Source: Blepharisma japonicum (lineage: Eukaryota; Ciliophora; Heterotrichea; Heterotrichida; Blepharismidae). Taken from it: a stretch of 64,000 nt of DNA. Position 1 is the first letter of the stretch. Each line of letters opens with the position of its first letter. The position numbers and the translations under genes are program-made. Of the stretch, positions 19,355-30,224 are shown piece after piece. The notes under the pieces are model-generated. The model searched no databases. It was not told the DNA's origin and was given only the letters and a program-made list of their open reading frames with translations. The stretch spans positions 1-64,000 of the forward strand of contig CATKHK010000039.1 in the NCBI GenBank assembly GCA_949751835.1. Reading direction: 5' to 3'.

Positions 19355-20482
19355 TTACTGCTCATTATTTTGTTTTTCTTTGCTTTCTTCGATTTTCAAA
19401 CTCTCTTCAATCGCCTTTGTCAATAGCTCTTCATCGCTCAAAAGGTTATCTTGGAATTGCTGGGCAAAAGCAAATTCGTTATGATTTGGGTTGATGAACT
19501 GTTGCCTTCTCTTTCTTCTTGGGTTGCTTGGAACAAATGGCGGCAGCTGGTCGCATTGTAGAGTATTATAGAAGAAGATCGCAGCAGAGTCCAGCAAGAA
19601 TTGAGGTCTCATCGAATTATGGTCCCCATCAACCATGATTAAATTCTTATCGCCAGCGTACTTCTCATACAGAATTTGTGTATGCCTAGGGTTGATAAAA
19701 GTGTCATCTTTCCCTGCACAAAATAGTGCAGGAATGAAGCACATGTCCACATGTTTCATTGGATCTAGCTCATTAATGTCGAATTTTGCTTTTTTCTTTA
19801 CTGTTTTCCTGATCATTGATAAGGCAGCGCTCAGCATAAAGCCAGGGACGTTTTTTGCATACATTCTTGCTAGTTCTTCTGATAGGACTCTTAAATTCGA
19901 AAATGGACTGTCAATAACCATCCCAGCAATTGAAGGATCACGATCGCCATGCAAAAGGGCAGTCACTGCTCCCATACTTCTTCCCCAGAGTCCGATACAA
20001 GTAACTTTATCTGAGCGTCTTAAATGCTCAACAACGCATGCTAAATCGTCTCTTTCATACCAGCCCAGAGAAATGTATTCACCGTCTGATATTCCGGAGC
20101 CGCTTGTATCTAAGCAAAAAACAGTGATATTGGCTGGCAAAAGAACTGGAACGATAGAAAGCGCTTCAAGTCTTGAGCTCGAGTTTCCATGCAAATAAAT
20201 CACACAAGGAAGTCTTTCTGCTACTCTTTCTTCAGGAATTGGTTCAAAATGTGAGCACTGGAGATGTAGTGAGCGACTATTATTGAGCTGGAAATCGCTG
20301 CGTTTAAAATTCCTGTCATCTATTGCAAATTCAGTGGGGCCTAAATCCTCTGGCATGTAGGTTTCTTTTGGAGGCCGTATTATTGCCTTCCACAATTCTT
20401 CGTACCCTTTTGTAAGAAATGACATATATTTAATAAAGAAAATTAAAACTGAAAGATATTTGAATTTTAAAGAATTATTCAT
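19355..20482 (-). CDS. alpha/beta hydrolase with C-terminal ubiquitin-interacting motif, 375 aa
   Basis: This is a serine hydrolase of the ABHD17/BEM46-like group. The oxyanion motif is YLHGNSSSR, the nucleophile Ser169 lies in GLWGRSMGAV, Asp260 in AGKDDTFI and His288 in DGDHNSM. The C-terminal tail is charged, and SDEELLTKAIEESLKIEES (350-367) fits the ubiquitin-interacting motif (acidic patch, Ala357, Ser361). Two starts are possible. ATG at 20482 is immediately preceded by TATAA and adds a hydrophobic leader (SVLIFFIKY); ATG at 20425 gives the more usual MSFLTKGYEELWK. I keep the longer form with reserve. Substrate is unknown; a thioesterase or lipase role is possible. Confidence 0.82.
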   Translation of the reverse strand: MNNSLKFKYLSVLIFFIKYMSFLTKGYEELWKAIIRPPKETYMPEDLGPTEFAIDDRNFKRSDFQLNNSRSLHLQCSHFEPIPEERVAERLPCVIYLHGNSSSRLEALSIVPVLLPANITVFCLDTSGSGISDGEYISLGWYERDDLACVVEHLRRSDKVTCIGLWGRSMGAVTALLHGDRDPSIAGMVIDSPFSNLRVLSEELARMYAKNVPGFMLSAALSMIRKTVKKKAKFDINELDPMKHVDMCFIPALFCAGKDDTFINPRHTQILYEKYAGDKNLIMVDGDHNSMRPQFLLDSAAIFFYNTLQCDQLPPFVPSNPRRKRRQQFINPNHNEFAFAQQFQDNLLSDEELLTKAIEESLKIEESKEKQNNEQ

Positions 20483-20754
20483 TTATAAATATCATATGCA
20501 GAATGAAGCTTCTTATGGCCTGGTCAATAATTTTGATAAATTTTAGATATTATTTTATTTAGATAAATTCATCAGAAATTAAAAAAATTGATTTATTAAG
20601 ATTATTAATCCAAATTAGCTAGATCAAAATTTTTATGAATTCGTTTATTTTTAAAATACTTTTGTACAAGCTCGCTTATCGATTAAGATTTTTCCAGTAA
20701 AAGCCTTCTCAGCAATTTCACAGTTTCAGAGAAATCGGCATCACTAAATATAAA

Positions 20755-22647
20755 TTACGATTTTTCTTGTACCTCCCTTTCTTTTGCTTTGCTATTCAGC
20801 TTAATGTTTAGCTTTGACAAATTCTCTTCAATCCCTTGAAGTAATGACTTATCAGCCTCCATAGAAGCTTCCTGTTTATTCCCTCTAGTAAAGCTTGCAC
20901 TTTCACTCTTCATCTGGACTATTGGAATTCTTGTTCTAATTTCTATTAAGAGCTGCCCAAGAGGCTGCCCACTTGTTGATACAATATGATACCACCCATA
21001 CACTGAAGAATCTGCATCAGGAGTTGAATAGACAGAAGCAAATAAAAGACCAATATATACTTCACAAATTCCTATCATTGTTTCTCTACACCGATTTGAT
21101 GAATCAAAAATGCATTGATTGGCACTGATCACCAATGGATCGTGCCTATAATTCTTTTTGAATAGCTCTGAGTTTATTTGAAATTCTTGTGTGAAATTGA
21201 CAGGAATCATTAAATTCGCCTGAAATAAAGAGGATTTAGCCTTAATTGGTACTCCACAAGTATTGACATCAAATTCAAAAGAAAGTTTTATATTTTCGCT
21301 ATCATATTTATAAAGATCCATATTTTTGGCGCTATGAATTGTGATAGTGAGTGCATTATCTGCAGGCTTTAACTCAGAAACTTTCATCTGTTTTGGAAGC
21401 GAAACTGGAGAATCAATCGGCCTTTGAGGTGGCTCTGTATTTGCTTTAACTGTTCTTCTTTCATCTTCAACAATTCTGATGTGATTTGGCATGGATGGCG
21501 TTTTTCTAGCGTCCTGATCTGAAGCAAAAGAGTTGAATCCTTGTGTAGGGACTCTCTCTTCAGTATAAAGCTCTTTTTCTTTATAAACCTCTGAGGTTCT
21601 ATATTTCCCTGTGAAAGGATTTATCGAAGAAGAGTGCAGAGATGAAATTCCTGAAGTCATTCGAGTGTTTTCACAAAATTCATACGGTCCTTTCAAAATT
21701 TCTTCATAATTATAAATTGGCTGTGCTGAATCATCCTTTGCGCTGGAATATTCTACACTTCCCCATGGAAAGCCAGCAATTTCTCTGCATGTTGATCTTT
21801 TATCAATATTAAAGCTCAGCATTTTGGTAACAAGCTCTCTTTCTTTGCTAGTTAAGCTTCCAAACAGTAAATGCTTAAGAGGTTCAATATTTTGCTTTGC
21901 TAACGTCCTTAGCTCTCTATACATTTCCCATGGCATATACTCTTCAACTTCCTGATATTGTGGAATCCCTAAAATTTCAAACATCCTCAACAATTTTTCC
22001 TTTTTCCCAGGTGCCTGGAACAAAGGAGTCAAACTTATAAAAATTTCAGCAAAAATGCATCCAATTGCCCACACATCACTAGAAAATTGCCCAGCAAAAA
22101 AGGAATTTTCAGTTAGGACTTCAGGAGGAGAGTACCAAAAGCTATCATTTTGAGCATCTGGATTTATTTTGAAAGGCCGAAGAAGAACCGTTTGATCTTC
22201 AATTATGATTGATCTAGGAGAAAGCTCAAGATGAGAGATACCTAATGAATGCAAAGAATCTACAGTAGCTGAGATGCTTTGAAAGAGGGATTGTTTTTGT
22301 GAATATGAAAGTAGATTTTTTTGGATAAGACTAGAAAGAAGCTCGCATTTCCCACTTCCTGGCATTGGCTCTATAATAAACATCATTATCATTGAATTCA
22401 CTTCTTCCAGAAAAATCCTGCTTGCCTTGACTATTCCTTCTTGGCTTGCACGAACCAACCCGTCAAATCTCGCAAGATTTAAACCAGATTTCTCAAAGGT
22501 TTCTCTCCTAATGTAAAAATGCTGATTAAAGTCGCCCTTTAGAGTTGCTTTAAATGTGACGTAGTTTTCACTCTGCCTATTTTCTTTGTGAATCTCGTAA
22601 TCTTGAAGTGCTTGAGAAGAATTAGTCAAAAATTTTCTGTATGACAT
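20755..22647 (-). CDS. pseudokinase-C2 domain protein, 630 aa
   Basis: Residues 15-300 follow a CMGC-like kinase fold, with SPPEVLTENSFFAGQFSSD and DVWAIGCIFAEIF as the APE and F-helix regions. The catalytic residues are missing: HRD is HLEL (139-142), the DFG position reads RPF, and no VAIK-type lysine is clear. Residues about 430-580 form a C2-like beta domain (ALTITIHSAKNMDLYKY...GWYHI...LGQLLIEIRTRIP). The linker is low complexity with Ser/Pro. The protein probably acts as a scaffold rather than an enzyme. Kinase-C2 pairings occur in centriole/cilium proteins, but no ortholog can be named. Confidence 0.72.
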   Translation of the reverse strand: MSYRKFLTNSSQALQDYEIHKENRQSENYVTFKATLKGDFNQHFYIRRETFEKSGLNLARFDGLVRASQEGIVKASRIFLEEVNSMIMMFIIEPMPGSGKCELLSSLIQKNLLSYSQKQSLFQSISATVDSLHSLGISHLELSPRSIIIEDQTVLLRPFKINPDAQNDSFWYSPPEVLTENSFFAGQFSSDVWAIGCIFAEIFISLTPLFQAPGKKEKLLRMFEILGIPQYQEVEEYMPWEMYRELRTLAKQNIEPLKHLLFGSLTSKERELVTKMLSFNIDKRSTCREIAGFPWGSVEYSSAKDDSAQPIYNYEEILKGPYEFCENTRMTSGISSLHSSSINPFTGKYRTSEVYKEKELYTEERVPTQGFNSFASDQDARKTPSMPNHIRIVEDERRTVKANTEPPQRPIDSPVSLPKQMKVSELKPADNALTITIHSAKNMDLYKYDSENIKLSFEFDVNTCGVPIKAKSSLFQANLMIPVNFTQEFQINSELFKKNYRHDPLVISANQCIFDSSNRCRETMIGICEVYIGLLFASVYSTPDADSSVYGWYHIVSTSGQPLGQLLIEIRTRIPIVQMKSESASFTRGNKQEASMEADKSLLQGIEENLSKLNIKLNSKAKEREVQEKS

Positions 22648-22727
22648 ATTTAAATAAATAATTATTCACAAAGAAATAATTTTAGGGAAGAATAAATTAC
22701 AGTTTAGGTAGTTTATCAGTTAATAGT

Positions 22728-24659
22728 CTATAAATTTCATTTTTTAAAGCTTTCTTTTTGTTTATCGTCTGAAAAGGTGTCAAGTTCCATCAATTTGGGT
22801 TTTATGGTCTTGTATAGCTCGTCATTTGGGACTAAATCTCTTGCAGACGTGGTTTTGATATAATGATAGGATTTAGGCACAACAAGTCTTGATTTCGCAT
22901 CAGTCTTTTTAGTTTTGAATCCGTTTTGGATTGAAAGGATCGAGTTAACTAAATTCGTATTTACTCCTCTTGTACTGATATCTGATACAGCCGCTGGGTT
23001 TAGGGTTGCTTTTTTCTCAACTGCAAGGCTAGGCCTTGTTTCGTCGGAGTATATTACTGGAGGAAGATAAGCAGCTCCAGTACCTCTGAATCTTCGAACC
23101 ACTGGCTTACTTAGTCTGTCAAAGACTTTTAAAGAGTGATGTTTCTCATTTTCACTTTGATTAACTCCTGGACTATCAACTCCAGGTAAATTTGCAGAGG
23201 GGCATCTATGAGGAGAGATAATGTCAGAGCCTTTTTGCGGTGCTCTTTTTACATCTGTTTTTTGGGATTTTGGTGGCTGGGGAGGTAATGTTTTCATAGG
23301 TGGAACTTTATTTTCTTCAGTTTTTCTTACTCTATTCATTTTTGTTCCAGTTCATTCTTGCCAAATATCATCAGCAGCTTTGGTCATGGCTTCATATTTT
23401 TCAAATCCTTCAACTGGAAAGATTTTTCTATACCCTCCCAAGTGTTTTGATTCCCATTTATCTCTCTTCAGCTGATGCTGCAACATTTTTTCAGCTCTCA
23501 CTTCTTTGCTATCTCTTTCCATTTTCCCTGTTAAGGCTCTTTTTTGAATCTCTTCTTTTGTCTTCTTAAAATATTCCTTGCGATTTCTCGCCGAAATATT
23601 CATAATTTTCAAGGCTTGCCCTATCACAGCTTTTTTAATTTTTTTATCAAGCGGGGAATCAGTAGTAAACGAAGGCGTATGGTTTACCTCTAGAACATAT
23701 GGATTCAGCTTTGAATCAAGCATAACATCGAAGCCTAAAACTTCAAAGCACATGCTATTTGTAATATCTTCAGGCTGGCAAGAATGATAATGATGAGCAA
23801 GATTCGGCTGTATAGAGCATAGTGTTTTTACAAGCATATCATCAATTTTCGCTTTGAGTGTCACAACATCATATCCATTTTCTTCAAGGTAATCATAAGT
23901 TGACTGAAGACTTCTCTTATGGCCGATATCATCATCGTCTGAGTTTTCATTGTGGATAAAGTTAGGATTGTTTTTATTTACTGCATAATTTGTGAGATGC
24001 ATGCACATATCTTCAATATTATCTTCATTTGGCTTTTCATATTCTTCTGTTGCAAATCTTGTGAGTCCTTGCTCATGAATATAAAGTCTTAATGGGTCAC
24101 ATCCAGCGACAAGCACATAAATTCTTAAGTCAAATTTAAGATCGTCAATTAAAAACGGCTTTTTTAGATATTCTTGAACAACATGCTTTTCAGAAGGGTC
24201 AATGTCATCAAGTCTATTTGTAAGATAAATACCTCGTCCTTGGCACGAAGCTTCTGGCTTTACAATTACATATGCGTTCTTCTTTGTTTGCATAAAATTG
24301 CGCAGATCTCCCATATCGCACGGGACAACCCAAGTCCTAGGGAAGAAATTATACTCCTCAGGGAATCTTTTCTTTAATTTGGTCAAATTATAAGCCAAAT
24401 AATTCTTACGAGAAATAGCATACATGCCTGGGAAATGGTTGATCTTTTGATATAGCTTCATATGGGCTAATCTCTCAGGAGGAACTGCTTGATCAGTTCA
24501 AAGGATGTCTCATTCTTCGTCTTCCTCATCATATGACAATTTTCATCCGAAAACCTTTGATGCAACGTGTTTTACAACCTCATACTTTGTGAATGCGACA
24601 TTACATATTATTTTACTTTTCTTCTTTTTAGTTTCTGTATTAGGTCTTTCTTCTTCCAT
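22728..24659 (-). CDS. tubulin polyglutamylase, TTLL6/13-like, 643 aa
   Basis: Reading UGA as Trp merges three blocks into one gene. The start is ATG 24659 and the stop TAG 22728, after ..KKWNL. NVAFTKYEVVKHVASKVFGW and EEWDILWTD (Trp39, 50 and 54 all UGA) are the TTLL N-domain. HFPGMYAISRKNYLAYNL, VKPEASCQGRGIYL, LKFDLRIYVLVAG, MHLTNYAVNK and EVLGFDVMLDSKLNPYVLEVN are the ATP-grasp motifs. The basic helical tail (KKTKEEIQKRAL..) is the cationic microtubule-binding region of TTLL glutamylases. The last 200 residues are disordered and basic. It adds glutamate side chains to tubulin tails in cilia; chain-elongating specificity is inferred from TTLL6 similarity. Confidence 0.9.
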
Positions 24660-24935
24660 AATTATAACAGTTTGTGTAAGGTACTTTGATTTTAAATTTC
24701 ATATGTTAAGATATCAGAATTCTAAGCTTACACACACTACCTATTGATTTTTTCATTTTTTTGTTTAAATAAAATTCTATAAAGTTACTTTAGTTATTCA
24801 AAACTATTGGATTTAATAAGCATTCAGATTTTAGATAGAAATTAATATTATTAATTCAACTTATTTAAAAGAAGAAAGCGTGTCTAAAACTGAACTGATC
24901 CTGAACTCTGTAAAACGTGAATTACTCTTAAAATA

Positions 24936-25430
24936 TTAATAATCAGCTGCTTTACTGGTAATCCCACTGCCGAGACTTATCAAAATAATCAATAAGCATC
25001 CCATGCAGCATGCCGATGCCAGAAATACATAATAAACAATTAAAATCACAAAAGTAGCCATATAACCTTCGTAAAAATCTTCTTTGCATGAGCTGTTTGC
25101 ACTATAATACCAAATATTTCCTAAAATAAACCACACTACCATAAAAGTTCCAAGAATTGCATTTAAAGAGGCTGAAAATAAACTAAGTGAATTCGAAAGA
25201 TGATAAGAGCAATGGGGAGTGCTAATTTCTGCAGCTACCAGCAAGACCAAATGAAAACAGAAGACTGACAATAAAACTTGAAGTCAAAGTCTTATTGGCA
25301 TATCACAATCATTTTCATTAGATAATAGAATCAAAGTCAAAGCTACTACATATGCAAGCTCTAATGCTCCAAGTATTAACGCTGTTGCAACTCTATATCT
25401 TCCAAGCCATGTGACTTTTTTGTCTACCAT
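24936..25430 (-). CDS. four-TM protein of unknown function, 164 aa
   Basis: ATG at 25430 (TATAA directly upstream) to TAA at 24936, with one UGA (RLWLQVLL). Four hydrophobic helices lie at about 15-37, 50-70, 85-110 and 125-155. The last contains SACCMGCLL. The short N-terminus MVDKKVTWLGRYRVATA is basic. No known domain; the layout resembles the membrane part of ciliate RING/PLAC8-neighbour families, but no RING finger follows. Function unknown. Confidence 0.7.
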
Positions 25431-25889
25431 TTATAAGGTATGCCAGACAATCAAGTTTCATTTTACTCTTGATTTCATTTGTACCTGATTACAATATATA
25501 TATAGATAATTTAAAATTTAAGTTTAAGTTATTAACTGATTTAAAATCAAAATAAAATCACATCATTAAGCTATATGAAGATTTATTTTAAAAAATTTTA
25601 AAGGTTGAAGGCACCTAGAATTATTGATGCAAACCTTAAATAGTATTAATAATCGCCCATGCTTTAAATATAATAATAAAATAGTTCTCAAATATATTGT
25701 CTTTAACAAAAGATTGCATAATTTCTGCATCTAATTTTATCATTTCTGCGAATTGTAGTATCTTATAACTTATCTCAACTATTACCATTGATTAATTTCA
25801 ATTCTGTATTAGTTTGCTTAGATGTTCTCGTATACATAAAAAGAGAGTAAAGTATTTTATACCGGATAAGATTTGATGGTAATTTCAAT
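25431..25889. other. divergent intergenic region
   Basis: This 459-bp gap separates two head-to-head genes (four-TM protein and PLAC8-like), so it should hold both promoters. A TATAA abuts the left gene's ATG. Nothing else was recognised. Confidence 0.45.
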
Positions 25890-26252
25890 ATGAAAGAAAA
25901 TTGGGATTTTAAAACTTTTGATTGTCTAAAAAACCCAATAATGTGCCTTTGGGCATTTTGTGTCCCATGTGGAGATTGTTGCATGCAATCTTGCAATGCA
26001 AAAATAACAGAACCTGAAAATCCTAATGCAGGATTATATGGCTTCTTGCTACCATGCTGTTTGGGAGTCTGCGGTGCAGCTTTTAATAGATACAAACTTA
26101 GGCACAAAATGAATATTGAAGGAGCACCGATCATGGATTGTGTTTGTCATTGTTGTTGTTCTCCTTGCTCAGTAATACAAGAATGGATGCATGTGATGAA
26201 GCATAAAAGAGGAGATGAAAAAATAACCATCCTGAATTTAAACACGAAATAA
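25890..26252 (+). CDS. PLAC8 family cysteine-rich protein, 120 aa
   Basis: This small protein has the PLAC8/DUF614 layout. A Cys-rich first half (CLWAFCVPCGDCCMQSC) is followed by a hydrophobic segment with CCLGVCGAAFNRYKLRHK, then CVCHCCCSPCSVIQEWMHV, the characteristic CCxxPC...Q-E signature. Family members are membrane-associated, acting in cell size control, cadmium transport or calcium influx in different organisms, so no specific role can be assigned. Length is normal for the family. Confidence 0.85.
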   Translation: MKENWDFKTFDCLKNPIMCLWAFCVPCGDCCMQSCNAKITEPENPNAGLYGFLLPCCLGVCGAAFNRYKLRHKMNIEGAPIMDCVCHCCCSPCSVIQEWMHVMKHKRGDEKITILNLNTK

Positions 26253-26483
26253 GTGATTTAAAATTGTTTTGTGCCTTTTCTAATTTATTTCCAGAAATAA
26301 TTTATTTCCCCTTTTAATTAATAACTTAATTAAAATGCCTGTTAAAAGCACAAAATTAAATTTCTATGGTAAAATATGCTTGATTAATATTTCAAAGAAA
26401 GACGACTCTTCTCCTAAATATTAATACATTCAATATATTTATAATTTAAAAATGTTTACTTAATTTTTCCTCACTATAAAATA

Positions 26484-26972
26484 TTATTTAGCTGCACTTA
26501 TTTCTTGTTGGCTATTAATTTCTGCAGGTGCGAACCCATTCTGTTGATCTATATTTTGTCCAACCTCTCTTTCCTCAAATTCTTCTGATTTATCCACAAG
26601 CCTATCTTTGAGTGCAATAGCAATAATAAAATAAAAAACTGAAGTTAGGAAAAAAAGAACTGCCATCAAAATAAACCACCAATAATGCACATCAAAAATT
26701 ATAGTTGCTACAAATAAAAAGAAAGCTCCTTTTCCAAAGCAGTATTTCAAAAAGTAAAATGGGACCAAAATTTTATTCCATCTCACTTCTGAAGCAATAG
26801 CCATTGCACCAAAAATTAAATAATAAAGTGTCAAGAAAAAGTCACGGCCATCTAATATGTTAAAAACCGCCAATTTCTGAATAGCAATAGCAATCAGCCC
26901 AAATCCGCATATAAAAGCTGCTACCTTAACTCCAACTGATACATTTACGCTTTCAACCTCTTGCCCTACCAT
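26484..26972 (-). CDS. multi-TM protein, COPI-associated (Tvp15-like) family candidate, 162 aa
   Basis: Four hydrophobic helices occur. The pattern FLTLYYLIFGAMAIASE..RWNKILVPFYFLKYCFGKGAFFLFVATIIFD resembles the COPI_assoc family (YxxxFGxxxxxxE...FL...GRGxFYxF). The soluble tail is acidic and Gln-rich (EEREVGQNIDQQNG). Members are small Golgi membrane proteins. The call rests on pattern only; other small four-TM families could fit. Confidence 0.5.
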   Translation of the reverse strand: MVGQEVESVNVSVGVKVAAFICGFGLIAIAIQKLAVFNILDGRDFFLTLYYLIFGAMAIASEVRWNKILVPFYFLKYCFGKGAFFLFVATIIFDVHYWWFILMAVLFFLTSVFYFIIAIALKDRLVDKSEEFEEREVGQNIDQQNGFAPAEINSQQEISAAK

Positions 26973-27085
26973 TTTTTATTACAAATAGTAGCTTATGAAA
27001 CAGTTTTCTTTCAGTCACTTCTTTAATAAACTTACTTAAATCTATAAAAAATGAAATTCAGTCAGCAAGTATAATAAATAATACA

Positions 27086-28336
27086 ATGGCTTTGCTGGTT
27101 GGCTGCTTTAGGGAATATCAAGAACTTGCAGACGCTTACAGTGATCAGGCTGTTGTAATGGGCATTTTCAGGCATTTATCTCACATTGCCCAGCATTTTT
27201 TGATGACTTTGCTATTTATGGAAGAAATTGAAGAGCGGCACCTTGTAAGATTTGCTGAATCTGCACAAGAAGCAGAATCAGTCATCTATGAGCTTAAGTC
27301 TCTGCGATTATTTTTAGAGCAAGGCAGATGTGTGAAAGTTAACCCCTATGTTGCTTTCCAAGTCAAAAGAATCCTTTCACAGAATGTTCTATGCAGTTTG
27401 AGAATAAAAACAAAGCCAGATAAAAGAAGACCCAATATTGAAAAGATCGTTGAGCATTTTCATATTTCGTGGAATAAAATCATTGAGTTTTTGATATGAA
27501 GAACAAGAACACCATCAATAAGCATTCTACAGCTTCTTATTAGAGCTGGGCTGATATCTCAAGACAGCCAAGACTTTCAGCAGACTGCAGAAAGTTTTCG
27601 GTTTCTTCTAAAACCAACACAGCATCAAATTTGTCAACTTTTAAGGCAGCTACTTGTGAGCTACCAGGATCGTGCAAAAACAGCAATAATTTTATATAAT
27701 TTGTCAATAGGAAAAATAGGACAAGATTACAGTGTAAAAGGTATCAGTCATGGTTTGATTGCAGATCTCTATGAACTTGGACTGATTTACAAATACAATT
27801 CTAAGTCAAAAAGATTTTATGTTGTGCCTCAAATAATTGGGATATTAACAAATTCCCCCAAAGATAATATAATAACTGAAAGATTCTTAGTTGTGGAAAC
27901 CAACTTCAGAGTCTATGCATACACAAATTCAGAACTTCACATTGTATTACTAAGCTATTTTATGAGGCTTGAGTACCGATTGCCTAATTTAGTAATTGGA
28001 TTTCTAACAAGAGAAAGTGTTTGCAAAGCTTTCAGAGATGGGCTACAGTGTGCACAAATAATAACATTTTTATCTAACCATTCAAAAAATCATAGCATGC
28101 CTGATAACGTAGCTGAACAAATTAAACTATGGGAAATGGAAAGGTCAAGAATTAATGACCAAGAAGCCATCATGCTTGATGAATTTGTGGACTTGTCGTT
28201 ATATAAAAGTACTCTTAATTTCGCCGTCAATTGCGGGGCTTATATATGGGATAATCAAGAACGAAGAGTCATTATTTTGAAGAAAGAGAGATCTATACCT
28301 GTTCTTCAGTACTTGCAACACTTGGATAGAATTTAA
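27086..28336 (+). CDS. GTF2H4: TFIIH subunit p52 (TFB2/GTF2H4), 416 aa
   Basis: Two open stretches join through UGA at codon 138. The C-terminal part is diagnostic: ERFLVVETNFRVYAYTNSEL, RLPNLVIGFLTRESV, and QIKLWEMERSRIN match p52 almost motif for motif. FRFLLKPTQHQICQLLRQLL is the middle winged-helix region. TFB2 anchors and stimulates the XPB helicase in TFIIH during transcription initiation and nucleotide-excision repair. The final Tfb5-binding segment is present (AYIWDNQERRVIILKKE). Slightly shorter than the human protein. Confidence 0.93.
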
Positions 28337-28729
28337 TCAAATAAATTAACACAATAAATTATGAAACTGGTAGTAATGCAAAAAACATTACAAAGCAGAC
28401 TATTGGTTTTGATGCTGCCAACGATAAACTATAACTTTAAATAACATAATTTGTATCAGTACTGTTAAAAAATGATTCAGAACTTTCTATTATATATTTT
28501 TTAAATATTCTTGTGGACTTTTTATAATGTTTTTTTTTTAATTTATATGAATATGTCGATCAAATTTTATTTTTTAACTTTAATAGATTAATACTTAGTT
28601 TTCTATATTAATTTGAAATAACTGAATGTAAGAATTTATTTTTTATTATTTTTACAAGTTTCAATTGCGATTGGAAGATATTAGATATATCACACCTAGC
28701 CATAACTTTAATATATTTATAAAGCTCTT
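28337..28729. other. intergenic, nothing recognised
   Basis: This 393-bp AT-rich spacer ends in TATAAAG shortly before the next ATG. Nothing else was recognised. Confidence 0.45.
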
Positions 28730-30037
28730 ATGCCGGGAGTCTCTTTCGAGGACAAGCGTCACTTCTTCATGACATTGTGCAAAGCTACCTTATTTTTCAA
28801 CCAAAATCCTCAACTAATTTCCCAGATGCAGGATATGTTTACTACTAATCATTTGATGGCTCAGCAAGTTACTGCTGAGTTTGATCGATACGTTGAAGAA
28901 TTAATGAGCTTTATAAATAGTTACAGGTCTATTGATATCTTAACTCCATCCAGAGTTAGGGCTGATCCTGATAGAATCTACATTGATGGCTGCTGGGACA
29001 TTATGCACAGCGGACATTTCAATGCAATCAGGCAAGCAAAAATGCTTGGGAAGGTTTTGGTTGTAGGAGTACACAATGATGAAGAAATTATGAGAAACAA
29101 AGGCATGCCAGTGATGACTAATCAAGAACGCTTGTCTATGGTGAGGGCATGCAAATGGGCAGATGAGGTAGTAGAAAATGCTCCATATAGTGCCACTGAA
29201 GAATGGCTTGATTCTTTGAATTGCAGATACATTGCCCATGGCGATGACATTGCATTAAATCATGAAGGAGTCGACGCATATTCTCAGTTGAAAACAGCTG
29301 GCAGATTTAAAATAATTAAAAGAACTGAAGGAATTTCGACAACTATGATCGTAGGGAAATTGCTCTTAATGACAATGGAAAACAAAGCATCTGTTTCAGA
29401 GCCATTTACAGCAACTGAAATCAATCATAAGTCAAATTTCATCACTACTACAAGAAGAATATCAGAATTTGCCAATCGTACACGGAGACCAGAAGGTAAA
29501 ATCATCTATGTTGATGGGTCTTTTGACTTATTCCATATAGGCCATGTCGAGACCTTGAAAAAGGCGAAAGAACTTGGCGATTTTTTGATTGTTGGAGTTC
29601 ATGATGATTTAACCGTCAACCAGCATAAGGGGTCAAATTACCCGATTATGAACCTTTATGAAAGAGTGCTCAATGTTCTTGCTGTAAAATATGTTGACGA
29701 GGTCGTCATTGCTGCGCCTTGAAACGTAACTGAGGATCTTTTGAAATCGTTAAATATTCAATTAGTTGTTCAAGGAAGTATATCTAAGCTTGATGTAGAG
29801 CACAGTATAAGAAGAAAGCAAAGTTTAGAGTATAACGACCAAGAAGAAGACCCTTACTTGCTTCCAAGAGCCCTTGGAATTTACCAAGAAGTTCCAAGCG
29901 AAAGCGAGCTTGAAACTCAGCATATAATTCAAAGGATAATCGAGAATCGGCTTAAAGTATTGAATAAGTACCAAAAATCAAGTAAAAAAGAGCAAAATTA
30001 CTATGAAAGTTCAAAAACTTACGTAGAAGAGCTTTAA
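28730..30037 (+). CDS. PCYT2: ethanolamine-phosphate cytidylyltransferase, 435 aa
   Basis: The enzyme makes CDP-ethanolamine from CTP and phosphoethanolamine in the Kennedy pathway. Two cytidylyltransferase domains are present: IYIDGCWDIMHSGHFNAIR (HSGH at 93-96) and YVDGSFDLFHIGHVETLK (HIGH at 269-272). This double arrangement is diagnostic of PCYT2/ECT1 rather than choline enzymes. RTEGISTTMIVG follows the first domain. UGA encodes Trp331. An unusual 75-residue N-terminal helical extension precedes the first domain. The next gene downstream is a PhyH-type oxygenase. In ciliates rich in phosphonolipids this enzyme might also handle aminoethylphosphonate; that is speculation. Confidence 0.94.
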
Positions 30038-30224
30038 TCTTAAATTTAGATATTCTTAAGATCCATATTTATTTTTTGGCCATATAATAAACAATGATGT
30101 CTTGGCTGTTGAACTTTTATTTTGATACATCTTTTCAAAAATAAACCCATAAATAATTGATTCGCTATTAAATGCAACGCTATTATCCTAATCAGTACGG
30201 CGTTTAATGGATCATATAATATAA

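Noticed and set aside
22728-24659. Separate basic protein downstream of the TTLL gene
   Set aside because: A UGA joins it in frame to TTLL; it is the TTLL tail.
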